Below, piece by piece: positions 35,060 through 45,600 of a stretch of 64,000 nucleotides of DNA; within the stretch, counting starts at the first letter, position 1; every line of letters begins with the position of its first letter. The notes below the pieces were generated by a model that was not told where the DNA came from, did no database searches, and saw only the letters and a program-made list of their open reading frames with translations. The stretch is taken from the NCBI GenBank assembly GCA_013399305.1, contig VXAI01000039.1, forward strand, positions 1,500,660 through 1,564,659, given 5' to 3'. Made by a program: the position numbers and the translations under genes. This stretch comes from Rostratula benghalensis. Lineage: Eukaryota > Chordata > Aves > Charadriiformes > Rostratulidae.

Positions 35060-36180
35060 CAGGACTTACATCCAGTTGGCAGCCGGTCATGAGTGGTGTT
35101 GCCCAGGGCTCAGTGCTGGGGCCAGTTCTCTTTAATATCTTTACCAACAATCAGGACAAGGGGATTGAGTGCACCCTCAGAAAGTTTGCAGACAACATCA
35201 AGTTGGGCAGGAATGTTGATCTGCTGGAGGGTAGGATGGCTCTACAGAAGGATCTGGACAGGCTGGATCAGTCGGCCAAGGCCAATGGTATGAGTTTTAA
35301 TAAGGCCAGGTGCTGGCTCCTGCACTTGGGTCACAACAACCCCATGCAGGGCTAACAGGCTTGGGGAAGAGTGGCTGGATGTGTTGGCTTATAGACAGCT
35401 AAATATAAGCCAGCAGTGTGCCCAGGTGGTTGAGAAGGCCAAAAGCATCCTGGCTTGTACCAGAAGTAGTGTGGCCAGCAGGACTAGGGAAGTGATCATC
35501 CCCCTGTACGCAGCACTAGGGAGGCCCCACCTCAAATTTGGTTTTGGGCATTGAATGTTGGAGCGTGCCCAAAATAGGGCATCAAAGCTGGTGAAGGGTC
35601 TAGAGCATGTATGAGAAATAGTGTGACCAGCAGTGCAAAGGAAGTGATTTCACCTCTGTGCTCAGCACTGGTGAGGCCACATGTTGAGTACTGTGTTCAG
35701 TTTTGAGCTCCCCACTATGTGAAGGACATTACGGCACTGAAGCATGTTCAGAGAAAGGTAACAAAGCTGGTGAGGATGGGTCTTATGAGGAGCAGCGGAG
35801 GGAACTGAGGTTGTTTAGCCTGCAGAAGAGGAGGCTCAGGAGACCTTATTGCTCTCTACAACTACCTGAAAGGTGGTTGTAACAACATGGGCGTCAGTTC
35901 CTTTTCCCATAATAACAAATGACAAATAATAGGATGAGAGGAAACAACCTTAGGTTGAATCAGGGGAGGTTTAGATTAGATATTAGGAAAAATGTCTTCA
36001 CTGAAATGTTTGTTAAGCACTGGAACAGGCTGCCCAGGGAAGTGGCTGAGGCACCATCCCCGGAGATATTTAAAAGACATGTAGATGTGGTGCTTAAGGA
36101 GGTGGTTTAGTAGTACCTTGGTAGTACTGGGTTAATGGTTCAACTTGATAATCTTAAAGGTCTCTTCCAATCAAAATAAC
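35060..36180 (+). mobile_element. CR1 LINE copy with internal duplication and decayed RT
   Basis: The plus strand opens inside the reverse transcriptase with [17 protein letters not shown] and a YADD-box relative FADN (second Asp lost) in frame 35,044-35,355. The [11 protein letters not shown] segment follows and then a frameshift. The C-terminal coding region occurs twice (35,462-35,610 and 35,613-35,775, diverged). The 3' part follows, with RLPREVAEAPSPEIFKRHVDV in frame 35,919-36,110 and a 3' tail AGGTCTCTTCCAATC near 36,160. The final terminal repeat is not recognisable. No intact open reading frame remains. It is about 1.1 kb, 5'-truncated. Confidence 0.92.
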
Positions 36181-37028
36181 TCTGATCTGGATGTGCAGCT
36201 CCTCTTAAAAAGCAATGTGGTGCTCCATACCCTCCACATCTGCTTCATTCTATAAAAGAATCGTGTGTAGTTTCTGGGGTGGCTTGTAGGCATATCATTG
36301 TGGTTTTATAGCAAAAAGAATGAAAACAGATGAAATTGGGCTGCACAGGTGTCTTTCAGTTAACTTTAAGAGCTAAAATGGCTTAATTAAAGAAATCCTC
36401 AACTTTACATGAAACTCGAGCGTATTCAAATATGATAATTTTTAAAACATAATGAAAGTTCACAGAGTGAAGCACTCACCATATCTTCTCATCATTTTGT
36501 AAAATTCAATAATCTGATATACATCAGAAATAAGAAATGAAAAAAGGGTCATGATGAAGAGAATTTACATTATGTTTTCCTCATTCCTGGATATGAGTCA
36601 TCAAGAAGACAAGTGGCCTTTATTAGATTGAAATTTAATTTAAGATTCCTTCCAAATGGACATTTTTGTCATGTTTTATCTATCGATATACAATAGGTTC
36701 AAGAACTTCTGAACTGATTTTTTTAAAGCAATTTTGCATTTAGTTAGTCATTGCAGAGCATCAAGTAATCTTTCATTGTTTTGGGTTGTGTTGTTTTTCT
36801 AAACCATTCCTGCTTCATAGAATAAAAATAAAGGAAAGAAGACATTAAACATGTGTAGGAGTTTATTTTCAGAACCATTTCCCCCGTAAATAATAATGTT
36901 CCTGTTAAACAGTGTTTGTTATGAATGCCAGCTCTGATGCATTGTAGGTTTTGTTACAATCTTAAATTTCATTTAACTGCTTGAGTACAAACCACTACTC
37001 ACCCAAATGAGCCTTATTGCAGTTATGC

Positions 37029-37049
37029 AAAAAAAAAAAAAAAAAAAAA
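37029..37049 (+). repeat. 21-A homopolymer
   Basis: An uninterrupted run of 21 A. No recognisable retrotransposed transcript ends here, so it is listed as a simple repeat. Confidence 0.95.
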
Positions 37050-37523
37050 GAGTTAAAGGAGATGAGATGTGGTATAACACCGGTGTGACAGGCAGTTTCG
37101 GGTGCAGTAGAGGCTGTAGATAATGCAGTGAGCTGGAGACACTGCGTGCTTGAGTATCTGGTGGATTAAAGAAGTAGGATTTAGATTACAAGATGCTCAG
37201 CATCTGCATCTTTGAGCAACACCAGTTATGGAGCGGTGAAATTTTTATTGTTTCCCAGTGGGAACTGAAAGCGGTGATTGTTTCACAGGAATAGTTCCCT
37301 TGTCTTGGTAAATGCATTCTTTCTCTTGTCTCTCAACCATAACACTTTAACTCTTTTAAGAGTAATTACGTGCTGTATGTTTTTGAACCACTGGCTGTAG
37401 GCAAATTGAAGTTGGCATTTCAGAAAGAGGAGGAGGCATTATAAACTCCTGACTTCTTTTCCACTGCCTATAGCTATTGTAGCTGAGGTCATCTAGCCAG
37501 TCAAGCAGCAAGTGCATATCACA

Positions 37524-37760
37524 ATGGAGGCTAAACAGAGACAAACAGAGCCAACAGATGAAGCAGCTGATAGGAGACAACGACTGAAGAAAAGAATCGC
37601 TCTTCTCAAGAATCTGCCACAATTTCTCGAAGGAAGGATGTACTGTTTATTTTTTACATTTTCTTTCTTCAAGCATTGCTTTTACAAAGAATTCTGCCAT
37701 TTGCTCATCTCACTAACAACACTGCCAAGAATATTTAGATACATTCAATTATACCTATAA
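37524..37760 (+). other. Small open frame with a charged N-terminal half, coding status unknown
   Basis: An ATG with a good context (A at -3, G at +4) at 37,524 starts a 78-codon frame. Residues 1-37 are highly charged and Gln-rich (MEAKQRQTEPTDEAADRRQ, then basic RLKK), as a coiled or linker region might be. The rest, translated from T-rich DNA, is Phe- and Leu-rich and may simply be non-coding. A CTAGCCAG acceptor-like site lies at 37,493-37,500, and no good donor ends the charged part. I do not recognise the sequence. Confidence 0.15.
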
Positions 37761-38966
37761 TTTTTCTTTAGCAGATCAAAAGGCAAACAATGACACAGGC
37801 ATAGTATGATTCTCTCTGAGCTTAAAGGAAAGATCTCAGTCTCTTGTACAGGAATTCATTTAAGAAAGAAATGTATTTGTCTTGATGCACGTCCTCTTGA
37901 CAAAGCCAGATCATTCCTCTTGGAAAAGAAAGGATTTGATTCTTGGTACAGGACTGTAAAAAACCACCATTTCTGCTCCTCCAAGTTAACAGATTACCAC
38001 CTACTAGTTCTCAATAAATGCTGAGCCAATTTCTTCTTTCCTGTCCTGTTTCTATGGGTCTCTTTTTTCCCCACCCACAAGTCACAGCATTCAGTTCCAT
38101 TGCATGCAATACAGAGCTGTGTCTGTGTGGCTAATCTTCCTGAAAAATATCTTCCTGAAAGAATGGATTTTTTTGTCAGCGCTCCTTGGCCCTGTGTGAT
38201 TGTCATACGTGCCTTCACAAGATGGGATTGATATTATCCATATGTAGCGTTGCATCATCTTATGAGTTTGTTGGTTTGGATTTTTTGGCGTTTTTTCTAT
38301 GATGGCTAATGCAATTTTTAGAATAGGAGAAGAAATTTCTGAAGAAATTTCTGTTGTAGTGACCATAAATGTTTTGGATTGTCTGCCTGGCCCATTTACA
38401 CTGAAATGGAACCGATGATCAAAGTTGCAAAGAGAAGAAAGGTGACAGCATGTCCTAACAGTGTAGTAATATTTCCTTAGGTGCAGGTAGGGGCAAGTAT
38501 CTGAGTAGTTCAGTTTCCTGCCCTTGTTAATCTCACCCTTCCTTTGGAATGAGCAGATTGGTCATTTTGCTGCTCTGTGCTTCACTTGCTTGAGGAAGCT
38601 GAGCAAGAGGAATGTGAAGGAAACCTGAGTACCATGGTTGGTTTAGAAGAGGAGAAAAAAATTCTGCAGTGTCTTTCCACCCCCGTCTTCCAGGATGGAA
38701 GGAAAAGTTAAAGACCCATGGGAAGGTTTCATAACAACAATTAAAGAAATTAAGTTACTATAGAGTTAAGAAAAAGGCTGTTTTGTGGACTGCAAGTCAA
38801 TTAAAGACTAAGAAGCAAATGGTGGAGTCAAAAGTGTAATGGTAGTCAGTCACTTCTTGGGCTGAAAAAGGCCAATCAAGAAATGGATCATCAGGAATCA
38901 CCATCAGTGAATCGGAGGAGATAAACATTGACATTTCCAAAAATGCAATTGCTAAACTTGTTTCAG

Positions 38967-39066
38967 AAATGAAATGTGGTGTGCTAATGGTGAGGAGCTC
39001 CAGCAAGGCCTTATGAAACCTTGGAGGGAGAGAGGGGGAAAGATGGCAGATCGAGCTTTAGAGTAT
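38967..39066 (+). other. Candidate 100-bp exon bounded by splice signals
   Basis: The acceptor AACTTGTTTCAG ends at 38,966 and the strong donor TAT|GTAAGTGA starts at 39,067. The interval is open in one frame for 33 codons (NEMWCANGEELQQG and on to ADRALEY), and this frame stays open to 39,246 if unspliced. No domain is recognised. The surrounding 38,800-39,560 might itself be an old LINE 3' region, in which case the splice sites are accidental. Confidence 0.15.
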
Positions 39067-39289
39067 GTAAGTGATATAATGCATCTAAATAAAAGTAAGC
39101 TAAACCATACCCACACAATGTCAAGCTCAGACAGGAGGAATATCTCAGAGTCAATTGAGTCATTTCTGAAGTTGCTGGCTGAATGGGCAGTTGCAGCAGC
39201 CAGAAGAACCAGCAAAATGGGGGGGCTTGAAGGGAGGGTATTTTAACAAGACAGGGGGAAGCATCTTGGTGCTATATGAACCCCTGGAG

Positions 39290-39560
39290 TTTTACACAGC
39301 AGGCAGTGAACTTCTGGAACAAGCTGTAAGAAGTCTGTAAAGTAGACAGCTTCACCAGTTTCGAAAGGGATTAGGTTAAATCACATACAACAGGTCAATA
39401 AATGGATACTAAAGATTTAGGCTGGGGGAGTATTAGAGGAATGGATTGCAGACAGTGTCAGACTTGCTTGTAGTTTCTAAATAGCATCTCCTAATGTCAC
39501 TCCCAGGGATGGGATCCTGGGCTAATGGTCTGCCAGTTGGGACTGAACAGATGTGCCTCT
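39290..39560 (+). mobile_element. Possible very old LINE 3' remnant
   Basis: Word order on the plus strand (GTGAACTTCTGGAACAAGCTG near 39,307, GAAAGGGATTAGGTTAAATC near 39,362, GGGATCCTGGGCTAATGGTCTGCC near 39,510) resembles the C-terminal coding and tail region of an old vertebrate CR1-like LINE (a GWNKLP-like block and a D-F/Y-R-L-like block). It is heavily decayed with no open frame. The match is from memory and weak. Confidence 0.25.
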
Positions 39561-41817
39561 GGATGGAAAGGAACATTACTAACAGGGCACTGGAAAGTGC
39601 AAATTTCATGGTGGACAGGGCAATGAAACAGGGCTGTTTTGTGAGCTTAGAGGGGGGAAAGAGGTGGGCTGAAGGGGAAATGCATGCAGTGGAAAATGTG
39701 CTGGTTGCAAATCTACCTCCCTCAATTAACCATGCCTAGTGAGCAACGCTGATTGTCTGTCTAACACATGGAATAGATCCAGTAAAGTCAAAAATGCGAG
39801 ACAGAACAAAGATGCAATGTAGTAAATCTCTAAGCTACTATATGATTTTTTGATACATGGGCATGATAATACTTTAGTTTTTCTAGAAATGAAAAAAGTA
39901 ATTTTTAAAATTAGATTGCTGCTGCTGAGATATTAGGACTCATAAGTTATTCAGACAGTTACTATAGCTTAAAATGTACTTTTTGTAAGCTGCAGTAACT
40001 GACAGTTGCTGTGCGATCTGACTTAGAGGTGAGGAAATGCATTAGAGGCTTAAGCTTCCATGTAAGTAATCTAAAAGCTACCATGGCTGAAGATTTGTGA
40101 AAAACCTACCAAATGCTTCAAGTGAAGAAAACCCCCCACTGAAACAGTAGTTTGGTGAGATTGTTAGAGCTAACTTTTCTATATCTGGTCTAACTTGAGA
40201 TGTGAGGGAACTATTATAGCATTCAGGAAGCAGGTCCATGAAGCAGGGGATCAGATTCAGAAGCATGTGATGTATTAAGTACATAGTTTCTTGTCGGCGC
40301 CCCAAGCAGACATACTGAACCTCCTAATAGCACTTGCCTGTGCTAGAGCACACCTGCTATGTTACAAATCCCAAGCTGAGTACCACAGCACTCTGAAAGA
40401 CTCACAAGTACCTGTTAATGATGGCATTCTCAGTCCCCGATATTCAAAGGCAGAACATTTACTGTTTTTTCTGTGTGCTAATAGTATAAAATGAAGCTTC
40501 CATTTTTTTAACTCCCAGCCTCTCCTGAGTTAGCTAGTATGTTTTTTGTGTTAGTGTTACCAGCTTTCTCATGTTTATGCTGTGAAGTGCTTTTGATGCT
40601 TATTATGGGAGCCCTCCCTGGACTACATAACTAAGTGATAGGACAGACATTCATATGACGTGCTGCCTTGCCATATGCATCTTGCAGCTTCATTTGGATT
40701 CTGTCTTTCCCTGCCTCTGTTCACTAGCTTTATTTTTGCAGTTCTCTCTCAATTTCAGTGGTCATCCTTGATCTTGTATGTTCCTTTCACTATTGTAAAT
40801 TGCATGTAGAACTACAAGCCATTGCTACTCTCAGAGGCCAGGGAGAGACAGAAAAAAGAATCACAGAGCACTGTATATTTTCTGTGGATCAGAGCTATTC
40901 TCAGTCCTTGTGGAAATGATGTGAGCAGCTCCACAGTCAACACCTCCTTGACTGGACAGTCAAAAAGGGGAGCATTAATAATATTACTATCAACGGCTTT
41001 GGCTGATTCCTCTGCCTCCTGAAGAAAAGCAGCCATCACAAAAGGAGGTTGTACTCTAGGTAAGCAGAAAACACTTGTGGGGGCCTTAGGCTGTGGGCAT
41101 AGTTACTGTCAATCAGTTGAGTCAGCAGCTCTGCAGCTGATGTTTTTCTCATCCATCTCTGCAAATAAAATGTGAGCATTCATGACAGAATCTGTTGCTA
41201 GTTACATTCAGCAGACCAAATAAATGTCTCTGACTCCTGAAGTTTCTAAGGTGAAAAGCAAACCATGAAAACTTGTGTGTCTTTCTCGAAGAACATACAA
41301 AAAGAATACTTTCTAAAAACCATAATCTTTACATGATATTCTCTGTTAGGGCTTTAAATTCGAGGGAGCCTGAAGTAGGTTTGTCTTTACTGAGTCATAT
41401 CAGAGTTCTTCATGTTCAACATAGTATTTTCTAGATGTTTCAGTCTTGATTCTCTGCTCAGCATCACATTAAGGATGAAGTTTGTTCTGAGGTCTTGGAC
41501 CAGATTCCAAATATATATTGGAGGTATTGAAAGTTTGCTCTTGTACTCTTGAGACCACCTGGAACAGTTGTGGAGAAGATCTAGAACATGCCTTAGCTTT
41601 GGATGTGCCTCCAGTATCAAACGCAGTATGCTGTGACATGCCAGTGCCATATTCCTTCTGTCCAAGGAGCTTTGTACTGGAGTGGGAGATTAAAAAATGA
41701 AATGCTAAGGTACTAAGCTGTGAATGAAAGTACAAGCTAAAGTTGTGCATGAAGAAGAGACTAGAACAATCTCTACCTGTACTTCATGTATGGATTTTTA
41801 ACATCACAGAAGTATGT
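39561..41817. other. Non-coding stretch
   Basis: No gene or recognisable repeat is seen. The overlapping frames at 40,812-41,039 (-) and 40,822-41,022 (+), and at 41,387-41,750 on both strands, have no domain. Confidence 0.5.
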
Positions 41818-42677
41818 AAAATATGTTTGCCGAAGACACAAAACTGGGAGGAGTGGCTTACACATCAGAAGGCTGTGCCATCATCCAGTGAGACCTAGGT
41901 AGGCTGGAGAGTTAGGCAGAGAGGAACCTGATGAAATTCATCAGAGTCCTGCACGTGAGGAGGAATAATGCCCAGCACCTGCACAGGTTGGGGGCTGGCC
42001 TGCTGGAGAGCAGCTCCAAGGAAAAAGATTTGGGGGTCCTGGTGGACAACAGAATGACCATGAGTCACCAATGGCATCCTGGGGTGCATCAAGAAGAGTG
42101 TGCCCAGCAAGTGGAGGAAGTTTATCCTGCCCCTCTACTCTGCCCTGGTGAGGCCCCATCTGGAGTACTGTGTCCAGTTCTGGGCCCCCCAGTTCAAAAA
42201 AGACAGGGAACTGCTGGAGAGGGTACAGCAGAGGGCTACAAAGATGGTTAGGGGCCTGGAGTATCTCTCTTATGAGGAAAGGCTGAGAGACTTGTGTCTT
42301 TTTAGTCTAGAGAAGAGAAAACTGAGGGGGGGATCTGATCAACACCTATAAATACTTAAAGGCTGGGTGTCAGGAGGAAGGGGCCAGTCTTTTTTCAGTG
42401 TTGCCCAGTGACAGGACAAGAGGTAACAGGCACAAACTTGTACATAAGAAGTTCCATCTAAACATGAGGAGGAACTTCTTTACTTTGAGGGTGGCAGAGC
42501 ACTGGAACAGGCCGCCCAGAGAGGTGGTGGAGTTTCCATCTCTGGAGACATTGAAAACCCACCTGGACATGTTCCTGTGCAGCCTGCTCTAGGAGGACCC
42601 GCTTGGTCAGGGGGGTTGGACTAAATGATCTCCAGAGGTCCCTTTCAACCCCATATCATTCCGTGATTCTGTGATAC
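41818..42677 (+). mobile_element. CR1 LINE 3' half (about 860 bp)
   Basis: The plus strand starts just downstream of the RT catalytic box, with a worn CR1 segment (GAAGACACAAAACTGGGAGG). It then carries the thumb-type region [11 protein letters not shown] and [20 protein letters not shown] in frame 42,100-42,351, and [20 protein letters not shown] in 42,398-42,592. The 3' UTR has GGGGGGTTGGACTAAATGAT and the terminal CCGTGATTCTGTGAT near 42,660-42,677. Two or more frameshifts break the coding part. It is the best-preserved 3' end of the long CR1 copies here and a close relative of the 7,986-8,265 fragment. Confidence 0.95.
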
Positions 42678-45600
42678 TAATAAGTGTTAGTGGATTCTAT
42701 TTAAAAAAAATAAATTAACTAAAAATTATGGGTTTACTCTGTAAGACAGTATTTTTCAGCCCTATTTTGACGGAGCCTTGAAGAACTACATGTTCTTATC
42801 TTCCCTTCATCTAGATTCCTAAGCCTGCTGTAGAAAAGATGGAGGTGGCCTTCGCATTTCTTCTGTACAGCATGGGGCCCATACACTCCTTTCGGAGAAG
42901 GGGATGGAACACAGAAAAATTCCTGCAAGAGCAAGGAAGATTAGGGTGCTAAAAGTAGGAGGTTGTGTATGAGGGATTTTTTTTTCCTTAGCCTTTTTTT
43001 AGTGCTAATAGTAGATTCTGTAGGTGTACAACTGCTGACAGCCACATATAAACACTGCTGCAAAATTCCACTATCCTTACTGCAAATTTTGGGCCTGTTG
43101 TGCTGTAATTTCAGAGCTTCTGTTTCTGTGTATCTAATTATAGATCTTATTTTGGTGTTGAAATTTTAGCAGGTGGCTATAGTAGGCACAAATCTAGCTT
43201 ATGGAATGATAAAAGTTAGCGGCAGAAACAAAGCTGGGTTGTAAACTGATGGTGATTTAGTTGCTTTTTTCCCATTAAAAAGAAAAGGTGTATAAATCCA
43301 ATTTGGCCCGCTCTGAACAGAAAAGTTAAAATGAAATGCAGAGTACCTGTGCTCCACCCACACACCAACATTGCAGATATGCAAGAAATTATAAACAAGA
43401 GTTAATTGCATTGCAAGTGTACATAATCTCATGAACTATTCTCTACTGAAGTCATAATTAAACGTCTGCACGCATAGAGCTGCCCAATAATGTTTCCTAG
43501 CAGCACTTATCATCAAGGACTTGGCATTAGGTTAGAATGGTTTACATAGAGCCAGTTAGAAATTGCAATTTTCATCAAGCAGTACAGTACTTTTGTCTGT
43601 TCTGATTAAGAACAACACTCATTTTCTAGCTTAAGATGTAGTGACAAGTGTCAAAGCAATTTTTTCATTTAACAACATATTGAAGCATCAGTGCTGCTGG
43701 TTACAAACAGAGGAAAATCATAATCCTAATTCAACAAAAGAAGAATGGATGTAATTGTCATGTCCATAACCTGGGATTTTGGGGCAGTAAATTTTGAAAG
43801 CTATGTAATTTGAATAGTTGAATGATCTTTTTCCTGCTTCTACCCCCACTCCTATAAAAGGGAAAAGGATCTCCAGTTTTGTGTTGCATCTTATTTTAGC
43901 TAACTAGTCAAGGCAAACAAATGGCAGGAAATCATATTAAATTTTCCAATACCACATGCTAATTCAGAGACAGAACAAAGAAATAAAAAAAAAATTGTAG
44001 CTAGTTCAAAGGTAATCTGTCTAGTGATGACATAAAATTTAAGCTTCATCGTGAGTATGATCATGAAATGCCTACAGATATCAGCCCACATTACAATCTG
44101 CTATTTTGTTTTGAATGAATGTGTCGTGACTAGAAGTTTAAGAGGTAACTACAGATAAGATTGAATGCAGCACTTTAATGATATCCCTTTTCAAGTTAGC
44201 TGCTGGAAATATTTTCATTTAATTTGCTGAAGTCCATTGAGACGATAATTTTATTTTGCTTTACATAACATTAACAAACTTGTGATGTTCAAAAGCCAGT
44301 GCCAAAATCTTAATTGAAATGGGGTTTTTTTTGTTTTTTATGGTCTTAAGCATGTTTTTTGGAAGGGAAGCATCCTGTCCCAAATAATTTTATCTTTGAT
44401 CTTTAAATTCTGAGACAAATTCAGTTGGAACATTTTGCGTGTGTTTCAATTGTGTAGCTTATTTGCTTTTCTATGATACTCTTTTAATATGTTGTACCAT
44501 AACACCATTAATTTGGAAGGGCACGCTTCCTGGGTTTTGTCCCAGAGAATTCATTCTCATTTTCCATAGCAGGATGAACTGTTTTTTATTCTTTCTCAAC
44601 AATTGTAGTAGATTTCATTTGGAATACTATACTTGTGTTAGTTGTAGTAAGATTGCTTCAGCTCAAGTATTTTAACCTTTATGAAATGTATGTCTAGCTT
44701 CTGGTCTGTGGGAGTGCAAAAGTCTTCTGCAGGGGAATTGGCGTGGTTTCATCATGCAGAAATGGAATGTGTGGGAGGACAGGAACTGAAGGTTAAAATC
44801 CAAAGAGATCAAAAGAAGGATATACATATCTTTTGTTAATAAGAACTCAAATCTGAAATAGCATCTTTTTGATCCTGTAAAGGACAGGAGCAAAGCGGTG
44901 AATTGAGATGAGAGGCACTGGCTAGGGGAGCTGGCACAGTATTTCTTCTAATCCTTTCTCTATCATCCTCTGGGACAGATGTAAGGTACAAACAGAATTG
45001 GGCTTGGTCTGCTCATTCTCAGAGCTGGCCAGACATGAGCTTGGCTTGGTGTTAAGCTAATGTGCTCTGTCTCTCACAGCCTTTTGAGGCCATCATGGAA
45101 AAGCTTACACAAACCTATAAATGTTCTTGTAAATGTGTCCCAGAAGGGAACCTGCACCTCTGTATTTTCTCTGTGAACAGAGCTACCTATGTATGCTGGA
45201 GATGGGAGAGGGACGTGAAGCTGAGAAAACAGATCTTGTAGTTTTCACTCTTCATCTAGAAATGTCACTACAATTGAAATAAGTGCTAAGGACTTTGAGT
45301 ATCATTTTCAGATCAAAATTTAAAAAAAAACCCTGTTAAATCTATGTAGAATCTATGTTGTTCCAAGCCCATATAGCTCTGATGTTTCCTAAGTTTAATT
45401 TAATTTGATTCTTCATGCTGCACTCCAAAGTTGGTTTTGATTTTTTTCTTTTGAAGCAAGGAATAAGGGTTCGCTAATTTGTAGTCCTTACTCGGACAAT
45501 TTCTTTGGGCTGTTGCTTCCAAATAATCTGAGTAGCAGTTGACACATGAACCTAGTTGGCAAGGATGCCAGTGTAGCTATTTCTTGACTGTGATGCTAAG

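Larger units (their letters stand above)
36181..38800. other. Non-coding stretch with a poly-A run
   Basis: A 21-A run lies at 37,029-37,049. It might be the tail of an unrecognised retroposed sequence or a simple homopolymer; no recognisable retrocopy precedes it. One small protein-like frame at 37,524-37,760 is listed separately. Nothing else is recognised. Confidence 0.5.

Noticed and set aside
41931..42251. 106-codon plus-strand frame
   Set aside because: Frameshifted CR1 ORF2 sequence inside the 41,818-42,677 element.
45460..45520. GTAGTCCTTACTCGGACAA, similar to a word in the same old repeat type
   Set aside because: A single short match with no surrounding order of blocks.
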